Shown here: piece by piece, positions 15,985-24,482 of the stretch
Position numbering within the stretch: the first letter of the stretch is position 1
Layout: the number at the start of each line of letters is the position of its first letter
NCBI RefSeq assembly: GCF_009909155.2
Contig: NZ_JAAAPM020000028.1
Location: 1 to 53,405, forward strand
Direction: 5' to 3'
Origin: Flavobacterium undicola
Lineage (GTDB): Bacteria; Bacteroidota; Bacteroidia; Flavobacteriales; Flavobacteriaceae
Length of the DNA stretch: 53,405 bases
Translations under genes and position numbers: made by a program
Notes under the pieces: generated by a model
Databases searched by the model: none
Told to the model about the DNA's origin: nothing
Seen by the model: the letters and a program-made list of their open reading frames with translations, nothing else

Positions 15985-16290
15985 TTAATTTTCGCTAACC
16001 AGCTTCGATGTTTTTTTCTTTGTAGAACTTTCTCTGTAATCCTGAAGCTTCATTTTTAATTCGTCCGATAACATATAACCATCAGGAACACCGTTTCTGT
16101 CAATAAAAATGACAACTTCAAATGTGGATATGTTTTTTGCAAAAAAATTTGCACCAGCCGTAATGCCTTTTCTCGTTTCTTTGATTATTTCGTTTATTTC
16201 GTTTCGGATGTAATCAGCTGTAAACTGACTCATAAACAATGATTGCAATTGTGCTTTATTCCTGATGTAACTTAGTTTTTTTAGGTTCAT
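15985..16290 (-). CDS. Hypothetical early protein
   Basis: 101 residues. An N-terminal helical half is followed by a beta segment with FEVVIFIDRNGVPDGYML and a helical, Lys-rich tail. No family recognised. It lies 4 bp before the DUF3850 gene. Confidence 0.55.
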   Translation of the reverse strand: MNLKKLSYIRNKAQLQSLFMSQFTADYIRNEINEIIKETRKGITAGANFFAKNISTFEVVIFIDRNGVPDGYMLSDELKMKLQDYRESSTKKKTSKLVSEN

Positions 16291-16323
16291 ATTACTTATA
16301 CTTTTTGGGTTCTTAATTGTCAG

Positions 16324-16596
16324 CTATTTAGTTTTTAAAAAATCACTTAGTTCATGTATTCTATTTGATGCCGATTTAAAAAAGTCTAGCTTAAAATCCA
16401 TTTTTTCAATCTTATCTTGTTTCAACTGAATAATTCTTTTTAACCTATCTATTTCTTTTTTTTGTTCTAAATAATTATCAAGGGAGAAAAATAGAATTTC
16501 GGGAACAGTTTTAATGTTTTGCTCCTTTGCAACTTTTTCAAGTTGTTTTTGTTGCGATGGTGTAAAACTTCTTATGTAAGTACTTTTCTTTATCAT
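16324..16596 (-). CDS. Coiled-coil early protein, possible ribbon-helix-helix regulator
   Basis: 90 residues. The N terminus (KKSTYIRSFTPSQQKQLEKVAK) resembles a ribbon-helix-helix DNA-binding start. A long heptad helix follows (about 44-75, EQKKEIDRLKRIIQLKQDK). Similar small proteins occur in mobilisation and partition modules, so a DNA-binding role is possible. No firm family. Confidence 0.5.
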   Translation of the reverse strand: MIKKSTYIRSFTPSQQKQLEKVAKEQNIKTVPEILFFSLDNYLEQKKEIDRLKRIIQLKQDKIEKMDFKLDFFKSASNRIHELSDFLKTK

Positions 16597-16607
16597 GTTG
16601 TTGAATT

Positions 16608-16667
16608 GTAGATTTTTTACGAACAGATCAGCTGCTGCCGTTTTTCCTGGTTCGCTTAAAAATCTAC
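16608..16667. repeat. Imperfect 60-bp inverted repeat in the early module
   Basis: Left arm 16608-16624 (gtagattttttacgaac) and right arm 16650-16667 (gttcgcttaaaaatctac) are nearly complementary. The loop contains CAGCTG. It lies between the 114-aa and 90-aa genes. It could act as a terminator/attenuator on the minus strand or be a binding site for a replication or recombination protein. Confidence 0.55.
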
Positions 16668-16671
16668 TTTT

Positions 16672-17016
16672 TTAAAGATTTATTAATTGTTTATGTAATT
16701 CGTTAAAGTATTTTCTAACTATAAAAACCACATCTTCATGTTGGGCTTTATAATCATTGCAACATTGAAGTAAAATAATAGCCTCGTGTATTTTTAAGTT
16801 GAAACTTGCAAAGGATTTATTTTGATTTTCAATCTTAATTCTCAAACGAAAAAATAAATTTGTTGCAACGTCAACAGCTAACATATTATTGAAATAGGCA
16901 TCATTATAGATATTAGTATGTAAAATATCCCATTTTTTAGTTCTGAATTGTGCAACTACATTTTGCAGAATTAAGAAATCTTCAAGTTTATTTTTTTTGA
17001 GTATAATAGTCTTCAT
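16672..17016 (-). CDS. Hypothetical early protein
   Basis: 114 residues, helical, with many Asn/Phe, and an NLKIHEAIILLQCC segment. The start overlaps the 3' end of the 74-aa gene by 4 bases (ATGA-type junction), indicating translational coupling. No family recognised. Confidence 0.55.
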   Translation of the reverse strand: MKTIILKKNKLEDFLILQNVVAQFRTKKWDILHTNIYNDAYFNNMLAVDVATNLFFRLRIKIENQNKSFASFNLKIHEAIILLQCCNDYKAQHEDVVFIVRKYFNELHKQLINL

Positions 17017-17237
17017 AATCTTTTTGATGCAATTAAAATTCCATTTTCGTAAAACTGAATTACGTTTGTAATTTTGGCTAAGGCATGTTTTTCAAAACGT
17101 CGTAGCATACTTGTAACTACTGATTGGCTGTTACGCTTGTTTTGATTAATTGGCGACCACCAAACTGCATTACTTTCTTTACTCTTAGTAAGGATTACCA
17201 TTTTAATTTTCGAGGATTCAGGGGCAAATACTGGCAT
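17013..17237 (-). CDS. Hypothetical early protein
   Basis: 74 residues; contains WWSPINQNKRNS and a basic helix (SMLRRFEKHALAKI). A small nucleic-acid-binding protein is possible. No family recognised. It lies about 19 bp downstream of the replication protein gene. Confidence 0.5.
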   Translation of the reverse strand: MPVFAPESSKIKMVILTKSKESNAVWWSPINQNKRNSQSVVTSMLRRFEKHALAKITNVIQFYENGILIASKRL

Positions 17238-17256
17238 AATTATAAATTAGGTTTAA

Positions 17257-19011
17257 TTAAAATTCGCTAAAATCATATTGTGCAAAATCATTATCTACAT
17301 AACTCACTTTCTCATTAATTTTCAATGATTTTTTTTCAATCATTTGGGGCAACTTTTCTAAATATTCGGCTGGTAAATTCTTTTCTACATAATCAAACAA
17401 TTGTGGCATTGTGATTTTGTTTTTGAAGAAACGGTTTACTTCATTTTCGCATTTTTTTGCGTGATTTATTGCTTCTTTTCTGCGTACTGCATTGGCTTCT
17501 TGCTTCTTTTTCAAAGCTTCATATTTTGCCTTTCCTTGCAAATGTTCACCCCATTTGGCTTTTGTATATTCAAAACCTACTTCTTTTGATGTTTTACGTG
17601 TCATATCAAAATACTCATAAGGAAATAAAGGAGGAAAATCATTTTTTATAAACCATTTTCTAGCCCATTCAGCACGCCAACGCATTTGTTGAATATCATC
17701 TACAATTGCAGCCTTATTAAAAGCCTCACCTGTAAAAGCAATCCATTTGTTTTGCATATAAAGCGCAATAGCTTTTTTCCAAGAACCCGCAAACGGCGTT
17801 GTGTTTTTATAAATTTTAGAAATACTTTTAAAGAAGTCTTGTATAACAAGTTCTCTAAAATCTTCTTTTAACATTGTTCCGGAATAAGCTTCTTTGAATA
17901 AATAGCGTGTATCGATTGGTTTGTAGTTATTATATTCCTTATTAGCAAGGTTTACAGCCAATTCCTGCGGGTGAATGATAAGGTTTTGCAACTTTTCGGA
18001 TAAAGTTTCAGAAACTTTAACACTTTTCGCCACCGCCACCTCGGTTGAATTTTGCAGTTTGCTGGCTGGTGTTCCTGTAAAAAACAAATAAGAAGGCGTG
18101 ACCGAAGGGAACTCCTTATCAAAATGAGAAATGTTTTTAACATTCTCATTCATTTGACATTCATTTAAATCTGTTCTAGTATTCTCATTGTTATCAGGTA
18201 ACTCTTTCTCGTTTTCAGAGGTAAGTTGTTGATTTTCAGTAGTTATTAATTTCGAGGTTTTGAGGTCTAAAACCGTCAAAATTTCGGCATTTATATGTAC
18301 TTCAACAGGTCTATTTTGACCTTTAAACACATACTCCACAAATACACCGCACTCTTCTAAACGTTGTCTATGGTTACGCACAGTCTTTGTGCAGAGGTCT
18401 AAGCTACTTATCCCCTTGCGTTTTAGTTCAGTTACTAAAAATGAATTGATTTTGAATTCTTCAATAGGTCTAATTGTAGTAACACGCAATTTCATATATT
18501 GCTCGTTGCGTTTCATTAGTTGCGAATTATATAAGTGTAATAGGTTTTGAAATACTAATTCCGTGGCGTACTTTACAGTTTGGATTTTCTTTTTTTCGAG
18601 AATTAAACCGTAATCCTTCATAAAAGCATCCGCATTATCATTATACTCTCTTGGTTTAAGAGATTTACTTTTATAAAAAAAAACCTTTGCAAATTCTTTT
18701 TGAACCTCATTTAGCTGGTTTTCTCTTAAAAAACTTCTTACATCAGCATTATGCTTTTCAATTTGCTCATTCTCGGCATTTGTCTTGAAGTTATAAGCTG
18801 AAATATACTTTCTGTATTTATCCATTGTTATTGCAAATGCTTCAACAACAATTGCAGGATAAACAGCCATAATCCTATTTTCTGTTTGCAAAGTCGTTGC
18901 AATGGCTGTTGCAATAGTTTCTTGTATTGATTTTTTTTCAGTAGTGTTACCAAATCCAAAAAGATTGGATGCTAACGAAAAAACTCTACTGTCTAAATTT
19001 TGTTTGCTCAT
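17257..19011 (-). CDS. Replication-initiator-like protein with winged-helix segment
   Basis: About 584 residues from the ATG at 19011 (MSKQNLDSRVF), preceded by an AGAAAAGAAG purine leader; an in-frame ATG at 19083 would add 24 basic, Cys-containing residues encoded partly by a GC-rich hairpin and is less likely. A winged-helix-like segment (about 190-235: LVTELKRKGISSLDL, then KTVRNHRQRLEECGVF) suggests DNA binding, as in plasmid and phage initiators. The middle is a low-complexity Asn/Glu-rich linker; the C-terminal part is helical and charged. No HUH or primase motif was seen. It is the only large early protein, so replication is the best guess. Confidence 0.55.
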   Translation of the reverse strand: MSKQNLDSRVFSLASNLFGFGNTTEKKSIQETIATAIATTLQTENRIMAVYPAIVVEAFAITMDKYRKYISAYNFKTNAENEQIEKHNADVRSFLRENQLNEVQKEFAKVFFYKSKSLKPREYNDNADAFMKDYGLILEKKKIQTVKYATELVFQNLLHLYNSQLMKRNEQYMKLRVTTIRPIEEFKINSFLVTELKRKGISSLDLCTKTVRNHRQRLEECGVFVEYVFKGQNRPVEVHINAEILTVLDLKTSKLITTENQQLTSENEKELPDNNENTRTDLNECQMNENVKNISHFDKEFPSVTPSYLFFTGTPASKLQNSTEVAVAKSVKVSETLSEKLQNLIIHPQELAVNLANKEYNNYKPIDTRYLFKEAYSGTMLKEDFRELVIQDFFKSISKIYKNTTPFAGSWKKAIALYMQNKWIAFTGEAFNKAAIVDDIQQMRWRAEWARKWFIKNDFPPLFPYEYFDMTRKTSKEVGFEYTKAKWGEHLQGKAKYEALKKKQEANAVRRKEAINHAKKCENEVNRFFKNKITMPQLFDYVEKNLPAEYLEKLPQMIEKKSLKINEKVSYVDNDFAQYDFSEF

Positions 19012-19038
19012 AATAACTTCTTTTCTAATAACCTTTCG

Positions 19039-19064
19039 GCATCGGGCGCAATACGCCCGAATGC
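19039..19064. repeat. GC-rich hairpin before the replication gene
   Basis: TCGGGCG (19042-19048) and CGCCCGA (19054-19060) form a perfect 7-bp stem with a 5-nt loop (caata), extended by gca/tgc with one bulged base. This GC-rich block stands out in about 30% GC surroundings. It is an attenuator, operator or replication-origin candidate. Confidence 0.6.
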
Positions 19065-19098
19065 GTCTAGGAATTTTCAGCATTTGCTGGAGGTATTT

Positions 19099-19308
19099 TT
19101 ATGCTCTACGATTTTTATTGAATTGTGTAGCCATCAGTTTTTCAGTAACACTTTCAAGTGTCCAGTTTTCTAATGCTGTTTTCTTTTTAGCCTTTTTGGG
19201 TGTTGGTTTCCCAAATTCTTTATCAATACACAAAGCCAGTTCTTTCAGTTCCTCAGAGGAAAGAAAGATTTTTGCATTGTTGAATATTGATAAAACTTTT
19301 GGGTTCAT
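19099..19308 (-). CDS. Small hypothetical early protein
   Basis: 69 residues from the ATG near 19308 (MNPKVLSIF); an upstream in-frame TTG is unlikely. A helical N-terminal half (LSSEELKELALCID) is followed by a Lys-rich patch and a helical tail. No family recognised. It is two bases or so from the upstream stop. Confidence 0.5.
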   Translation of the reverse strand: MNPKVLSIFNNAKIFLSSEELKELALCIDKEFGKPTPKKAKKKTALENWTLESVTEKLMATQFNKNRRA

Positions 19309-19313
19309 CAAGC

Positions 19314-19571
19314 TTATTTTTTAGATAGTTTTTTACGTTTTAAGGCCATTGCTTTTTTAGCTTTTATGGTTTTGTTTACCAATTGCATAATTGCCATTTC
19401 TACAGCTTCATTTTCTCTAAAACAATTTGTAATCAATCGAATACTTTCTACTGAATAATCTTTACCTCTTTCGTTTTTGAGTCCTAATTTTCGCAAATAA
19501 GGAATAACTTTGGGTGTATATTTCTTGCCTAATGTTTCAAGCATTAGTTTTCTTTCTTTTTTAGAAATCAT
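19314..19571 (-). CDS. Small basic early protein, possible recombinase-like helical domain
   Basis: 85 residues, basic, with LRKLGLKNERGKDYSVESIR in the middle. That pattern (…LR..G..N.RG..ys..sIr…) resembles the DNA-binding helices found in small phage proteins and in recombinase-type regions of conserved Bacteroidota proteins. No catalytic residues, so not an integrase. Start overlaps its upstream neighbour's stop (ATGA). Confidence 0.5.
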   Translation of the reverse strand: MISKKERKLMLETLGKKYTPKVIPYLRKLGLKNERGKDYSVESIRLITNCFRENEAVEMAIMQLVNKTIKAKKAMALKRKKLSKK

Positions 19572-19780
19572 ATCTCTAGTTGTATTTGATAATTAAAATC
19601 CTTTTGTAATTCTTTCAAGTCCTTATTTCCTGTCACAAAATCCCAAGGCACATAAATAGTTTTAACATTAGGATTATATCTCACGCCTGCTTTAGCTAAT
19701 TTTTGATGCAATCGATACCGTCTATTTTGTTTTGATGTTCTCATAGCTTTTCGTAATATTTGGCACTCGTTTTGCATCAT
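19568..19780 (-). CDS. First early gene, small hypothetical protein
   Basis: 70 residues; Met-Met start at 19780 (ATGATG). It contains a Lys/Arg-rich segment (RTSKQNRRYRLHQKLAKAG) and ends QIQLEI. Divergent from the repressor gene across a 160-bp control region, so it should be the first gene of the repressed early operon. No family recognised. Confidence 0.5.
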   Translation of the reverse strand: MMQNECQILRKAMRTSKQNRRYRLHQKLAKAGVRYNPNVKTIYVPWDFVTGNKDLKELQKDFNYQIQLEI

Positions 19781-19941
19781 TTCTTAATTGATATATTTCT
19801 TACAAAAAATCAATGGCTTTGCAACTGTTTTTTTATTACATTCGTATTTACGTGCTTTTCTACAAATAGTACTGCAATTGTAACGCTTTGATGTTGTAAA
19901 ATTACAAACATATTTCAATTATACAAACATATTTCAATAAA
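19781..19941. promoter_or_regulatory. Divergent early/repressor control region with operators
   Basis: The dyad TTGTAA-AA-TTACAA lies at 19894-19907. It overlaps a 17-bp direct repeat tacaaacatatttcaat at 19903-19919 and 19922-19938 (19-bp period), the second copy ending 3 bp before the repressor ATG. Repeated sites next to a CI-type gene are typical of autoregulatory operators controlling the lysogenic switch. Confidence 0.6.
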
Positions 19942-20352
19942 ATGCAAACATTTTACAAAAGATTAATTCAACTAATTGACGCAAAAGGATTTAAAAATCT
20001 AAACGATTTTGCTTTAAAGGGTTTGAAATATGACTCTTCTTCTAAACTAAATAGATTAAAGGATGAAAATAAAAAACCATCTTTTGAAATATTAGAAGAT
20101 ATTGCAAACAAGTTTGAAGATTTGGATTTGCGCTGGTTTCTGCTTGGCAAAGGCGAAATGTTTCGAGGAACTGAAACGCAAGTAGAAAAGGGGACGGATT
20201 TATTATTAAAAATACAGTTGCTGGAAGAACAAAACGAGTTATTGAGAGAGACTAAAGAGCAATCTCAAGAAATAATTGCATTATATAAAGAAAAAATAAA
20301 TCGTCTCGAAAATCTCTTAGGTGGTAACGCCGATAAAAGCCAAACCGCATAG
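19942..20352 (+). CDS. Cro/CI-type transcriptional repressor
   Basis: 136 residues. The N-terminal HTH (about 8-60) is of the phage-repressor type found in Bacteroidota: FKNLNDFALKGLKYDSSSKLNRL, followed by PSFEILEDIANKF and WFLLGKGEMF. The C-terminal part (about 80-130) is a coiled coil for dimerisation. There is no S24 peptidase domain, so induction cannot rely on RecA-stimulated self-cleavage. It is divergent from the early operon, as in temperate phages. Confidence 0.85.
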   Translation: MQTFYKRLIQLIDAKGFKNLNDFALKGLKYDSSSKLNRLKDENKKPSFEILEDIANKFEDLDLRWFLLGKGEMFRGTETQVEKGTDLLLKIQLLEEQNELLRETKEQSQEIIALYKEKINRLENLLGGNADKSQTA

Positions 20353-20364
20353 TGATATGCGGGT
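20344..20364 (+). repeat. Hairpin at the repressor stop codon
   Basis: CCGCATA (20345-20351) and TATGCGG (20356-20362) flank a GTGA loop. It includes the repressor stop codon and has no T-run. It may be an RNA-stability or processing element rather than a terminator. Confidence 0.45.
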
Positions 20365-20623
20365 TGTATGGAAAAGAGAATCAAGATTAAAAATTACAAC
20401 ATAAAATCTAAAATCTTGAAAAAGAAAAAACCTTACTGGTTCCGTTTTACGAGATACTCTTTGAATATAATCTTTTATAAATTGATTTTTCCAGCAGATT
20501 ATAGCGAAGAGAATAAAAACAACAATCATATTTTTAGATCTAAAAGAGAATAGTTACAGCTAATTATTAGAAGTCAATTAATGACTATATAATACCCAAT
20601 TAAAAAAACAGCCAATAAATACC

Positions 20624-21871
20624 ATGATAGATTCAAATACAAATGAAAGCATACAAAAACCTTTTCATGAAAAAGTTTTTACAGAAAAAACTGGTGTAAT
20701 ATTAAGCTTCATATCATTAGGCATATTACTTATTGGTATATACATATTTGCACATTATGGCAGCTGGCAAAAAAATGTAGCTATAGATGAATCAAAAATT
20801 GCACAATTTGGAGATTTCATTGGAGGCATCGTAGGAACTTTAGTAGCATTTGTTGGAATAATTTTATACTACGTTGCTTTAACAGAACAAAGAAATGACA
20901 TAAGAATTAACCAAGGTGCTCTCAATTTACAAATTACTGCTTTGAACCATCAGACAGTTGAATTTCAAGCACAAAAAGAGGAATTAATTTCAACAAGAAA
21001 AATATACGAACAACAAACAAAGACAATGAAGAATCAACAATTTGATTCTAACTTTTATTCCTTGCTAAACGTTTATGTATCAACAAAAAACAATCTCAAT
21101 GAAAGTAATGGAAACCACGACTTTTTTAATTCAGTTTATGATGAATTCAATCAATTAATTCCAGATTCTACAGCTGATAATTTTAATGAAACTAATCAAA
21201 AAATAATAGAAAACTATACTAATATATATTTTAAATACAGAGGTCGTCTTTCATCATACTTCAAAACTATTTATAGATTATTAAAGTTCATTGAAGATTG
21301 TGATCATTTAAAAGAGGAAGAAAAAATTTTCTATAGCAAAATTGTCCGTTCACAAATCTCAGACAATGAATTATTACTTTTATATTATAATTACCATTCA
21401 ATATATGGCAACAAAGCTCAACAAGTAGTTTTAAAATATAGGCTACTCAAACATATACAAAGATTGTCAAAAATAGAATTTGTAAAACATTTTAATTTTC
21501 AAGAAGAAAACGAAAAGAATAGAATAACAATATTTACTGAATGGCTTATTGAATTGATGGAAAACAATATAAATAAGGCAAAAAATATTGAGACTACTGA
21601 CCCAACTAAAACAGAAGAAGCTTATAAAGAATATAATGTTATAGTAGGAATTTATATAGACGAAAAATTTGAATTAAAGATAATCGCCAAAAAAGAAACA
21701 ATCAGTAATTTGCCATTTGGAGAAGATGAATTTTTAAACTTTATAGATTTAGTTCTTCACGATTATTATTTTTATGAAAAATTTAGGAAAATCAAACCTA
21801 ATGAAATTACAAAATTAATCACCAAAAGGACTGACACAATAACATTTGAATACACAATAGAAAACTTATAA
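20624..21871 (+). CDS. Membrane protein of the putAbiC (phage abortive infection) family
   Basis: 415 residues with two membrane segments (about 27-47 and 66-88), a KxAQFGDFIGGIVGTLVA-type motif between and into the second helix, then a coiled-coil segment (QRNDIRINQGALNLQITALN) and a Gln/Phe motif (KNQQFDSNFYSLLNVY). This is the usual layout of putative phage abortive infection proteins (PF16872-type), named by recall. The next gene begins 1 bp after its stop, so the two form one transcript. A defensive role as membrane effector is inferred from the family. Confidence 0.7.
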   Translation: MIDSNTNESIQKPFHEKVFTEKTGVILSFISLGILLIGIYIFAHYGSWQKNVAIDESKIAQFGDFIGGIVGTLVAFVGIILYYVALTEQRNDIRINQGALNLQITALNHQTVEFQAQKEELISTRKIYEQQTKTMKNQQFDSNFYSLLNVYVSTKNNLNESNGNHDFFNSVYDEFNQLIPDSTADNFNETNQKIIENYTNIYFKYRGRLSSYFKTIYRLLKFIEDCDHLKEEEKIFYSKIVRSQISDNELLLLYYNYHSIYGNKAQQVVLKYRLLKHIQRLSKIEFVKHFNFQEENEKNRITIFTEWLIELMENNINKAKNIETTDPTKTEEAYKEYNVIVGIYIDEKFELKIIAKKETISNLPFGEDEFLNFIDLVLHDYYFYEKFRKIKPNEITKLITKRTDTITFEYTIENL

Positions 21872-21872
21872 A

Positions 21873-24194
21873 ATGGCATATACTAATAACGAAGAACACT
21901 TTCTTCGAGTTTTCAAAAACAGCATCAAAATTGATGCTAGAACTATTTCAGTAAAAACTCTTTTAAGTGAAAGAAATTTAAAACGAATAAACTATAGTCC
22001 TTATTATCAAAGAAATTATGTTTGGGATTTAATTAAACAAACATTTTTCATAGAAAGTGTAATTCTTGGAACAGAAATACCACCATTAATATTTTTTAAA
22101 TCCGGTTTAAAAATTGAAGTTATTGATGGCAGGCAACGCTTTGAAACGCTGAAAAGATTTAAAGACAATGAAATTACTTTAAGCAGAAAAGGACTCATGT
22201 CTTTAACGGGAATTGATAAGCAAAGTTTCAATAAGCTAGATCCTGAAAAATTAAAAGAAGTTTTTTTAGAATCAAATATTAGGATTTTCGAATTTGAAAT
22301 AATTAATGAGCCAACACTTGAAATTTCAATTGAAGACAAAATAAAAAGAGAAATTTTCAGAAGATATAATACTGGTATCACACCTCTAACATCTAGTGAG
22401 GTTGATAATGCAAGATATAATAAAGATCCTTTATCTGACTTATTTAAAAAAGAACTAGCACTTAAAGGAGATTTTTATACATATGTAAATAATTGCTTTT
22501 TTAATGGCGAAATTGATGAGAAAATTCAAGAGAAAGCAAACTATTTAAGAAGGTTATATATTATTGAGAAATTTCCAATTTCAAAATATGCCAGCGGAAA
22601 AGAAAGAGCAGAAATTGTAGATTTACTTTACAACTTTACAACGGAGCATATAGAAAATTACATTACTGAGTTTGAAAATTTTAAATCACAGATTAAATTA
22701 GTTCATGATTTTTATTTAAAAATCAGTGAAGAAGAAGTAACTCTTAAAAACAGGTTCATTTTTGAATGTATCTTTTGGGCAATAAGAATATTGGAATCAG
22801 AAGACAGAATAATTGAGCTTGATGAAAATTATACTATTTTGGTTACTCATTACAAAAAAAATATTGCAAAATATATTCGTGATGACAGTCATTACTATAG
22901 TAGTATAATTGATCGTTTTTCTGATACTGCCGAAGTTTTCCAATTAATTACTCAATTTAATTTTTCTATATTTATTAGAAATTTAGGTTTTAAAGAAACA
23001 GTAAAAAATATTCTTTCATCAGAACCGGATTCAGTACAAAAAACTGATGAGTTTGATCATTTAAGAATTAATAAACCATCCCCCATTTCAACACCAATTG
23101 ATGAAATTCGTTCGGATATTAAAACACACAGGTATTCAATTCGTCCATCATACCAAAGACAAGAGAAAGTAAGTGAATTAAAAGCATCATCAATAATCGA
23201 AAGTATTTTATTAGGCATTAATTTACCCCCCATTTTTGTATTAAAAAAAACTGACGGAGTTAAAGAAGTAATTGATGGCCAACAAAGACTCTTATCTATT
23301 ATGGGGTTTCTCGGAGAACAATATATGGATCAAGATGGGAAGCTTCAATATTCAAAAAATAATTCTTATAAATTAAAAGGTTTAAAAATACTTAAAGAAC
23401 ATAATGGAAGCAATTACAACAAGCTTACAGAAGAACTTCGAGAAAAAATCCTTGATTTCACAATTGATGTGATTATTATTGACCAGAATGTCAATCCAAA
23501 TTTTGAGGCTACAGATCTATTTATAAGGTTAAATAATAAGCCGTACCCTATACAGCCTAATTCTTTTGAAATGTGGAATTCTACTGTTGATACGTCCCTA
23601 ATAAAAAGAATAAAGGAAATCACAAAAGAACATTCCAGTTGGTTTTATAGTAAAGAAACAAATTCCGTTGAAGAAGAAAGAAATGACAGAATGGAAAATG
23701 AAGAATTATTAACAATTCTTTCATATATCAAATACAACAGTATCAATTCAGAATTTGAAAAAATACTAGGTTTCTTCACAAGAAAAGACAGAATAACATG
23801 TAGAATTAAAAATAAAGCAGGTCTAACAGATTTTCTTATTAAGCTTGACAATGAAGCTAATGAAAAAGAAATCTTTTTAGAATGTATAGAAAATACAAAT
23901 ACATTAATAAATAAATTAAAAGAATTATTCGGAGGTAACCCGAATAAAGAATCACTTAATTCATTATTTAATGTTAAGGGGTCTGCAATATTTAGACGTT
24001 CTTTTCAAGATTTCTATATTATGTGGGTTATTTTAGTTAGTTACGATTCTATAGAAATTGAAGCCTTAGATGAAACTTTCTTTGAAAACTTAAAAGAGAA
24101 TTTAAAAACTTTAAGAAATACTAGGAACTCAAACGTTGAGGATAATTATTTACACTCTTTTGTAAGTGAGTTAAATCTATATTACTCATTATAA
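21873..24194 (+). CDS. Tandem-DUF262 (ParB-like) protein
   Basis: 773 residues holding two DUF262 domains. The first has YYQRNYVW (about 41-48) and IDGRQR near 84-89; the second has SYQRQEKV (about 427-434) and IDGQQR near 467-472. DUF262 is the NTP-handling, ParB/sulfiredoxin-like domain of GmrS-type type IV restriction enzymes. No HNH (DUF1524, GmrD-like) domain is visible at the C terminus, so nuclease activity is not evident. Close coupling with the putAbiC-like gene suggests a sensor/effector pair. The domain duplication within one chain is unusual. Confidence 0.75.
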   Translation: MAYTNNEEHFLRVFKNSIKIDARTISVKTLLSERNLKRINYSPYYQRNYVWDLIKQTFFIESVILGTEIPPLIFFKSGLKIEVIDGRQRFETLKRFKDNEITLSRKGLMSLTGIDKQSFNKLDPEKLKEVFLESNIRIFEFEIINEPTLEISIEDKIKREIFRRYNTGITPLTSSEVDNARYNKDPLSDLFKKELALKGDFYTYVNNCFFNGEIDEKIQEKANYLRRLYIIEKFPISKYASGKERAEIVDLLYNFTTEHIENYITEFENFKSQIKLVHDFYLKISEEEVTLKNRFIFECIFWAIRILESEDRIIELDENYTILVTHYKKNIAKYIRDDSHYYSSIIDRFSDTAEVFQLITQFNFSIFIRNLGFKETVKNILSSEPDSVQKTDEFDHLRINKPSPISTPIDEIRSDIKTHRYSIRPSYQRQEKVSELKASSIIESILLGINLPPIFVLKKTDGVKEVIDGQQRLLSIMGFLGEQYMDQDGKLQYSKNNSYKLKGLKILKEHNGSNYNKLTEELREKILDFTIDVIIIDQNVNPNFEATDLFIRLNNKPYPIQPNSFEMWNSTVDTSLIKRIKEITKEHSSWFYSKETNSVEEERNDRMENEELLTILSYIKYNSINSEFEKILGFFTRKDRITCRIKNKAGLTDFLIKLDNEANEKEIFLECIENTNTLINKLKELFGGNPNKESLNSLFNVKGSAIFRRSFQDFYIMWVILVSYDSIEIEALDETFFENLKENLKTLRNTRNSNVEDNYLHSFVSELNLYYSL

Positions 24195-24306
24195 ATAAGA
24201 TCATAACAATATTAAGGAATACTAAAACGCATACGATTTGTATTTTTTCATACTAAAACAGCTTTGCCAACCCCAGTAAACACAGGGATTTAAAAACTGT
24301 TTTCAG

Positions 24307-24350
24307 ATTCATAACCCTGAGGTCACGGGTTCAACTCCCGTCTTCGCTAC
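24307..24350 (+). other. tRNA-Met(CAT) 3' fragment, probable attachment site
   Basis: The block reads ATTCATAACCCTGAGGTC, then ACGGGTTCAACTCCCGT, then CTTCGCT and A. It contains the anticodon loop (CAT), half of the anticodon stem, variable loop, complete T arm and 3' acceptor strand. The 5' half is missing: the flanking sequence (cagctttgccaac...) cannot form a D arm, and the 5' anticodon-stem bases do not match CCCTG. CCA is not encoded. This is what is left when a phage-like element integrates into the 3' end of a tRNA gene. Confidence 0.75.
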
Positions 24351-24393
24351 AAAAACAAACCCTTAAACATCAATTGTTTAAGGGTTTGTTTTT
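24351..24393 (+). terminator. Terminator downstream of the tRNA fragment
   Basis: A perfect 18-bp stem (24351-24368 with 24376-24393: aaaaacaaacccttaaac / gtttaagggtttgttttt) with a 7-nt loop. It is probably the native terminator of the tRNA gene, and so belongs to the host chromosome. That places the element boundary before it. Confidence 0.8.
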
Positions 24394-24426
24394 GGATTTT
24401 TGTCCCGTCCTGAAATAACGATACAC

Positions 24427-24455
24427 AAAAAAAGATGATTAAAAATCATCCTTTT
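24427..24455 (-). terminator. Terminator of the SDR gene
   Basis: Stem gatgatt (24434-24440) and aatcatc (24444-24450), with a T-run on the minus strand. It lies about 30 bp past the SDR stop. Confidence 0.65.
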
Positions 24456-24482
24456 TCATTTTACACACCTCTTCTAATAAAA

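Noticed and set aside
19314..19571. Phage integrase
   Set aside because: Too short (85 aa), with no tyrosine-recombinase RHRY set nor serine-recombinase motif.
20368..20553. 61-codon frame after the repressor
   Set aside because: Strongly basic with no clear start context or homology; likely chance reading of AT-rich DNA.
24241..24350. Complete tRNA gene at the right end of the element
   Set aside because: The 5' half including the D arm is missing and the anticodon stem cannot pair; only the 3' fragment is present.
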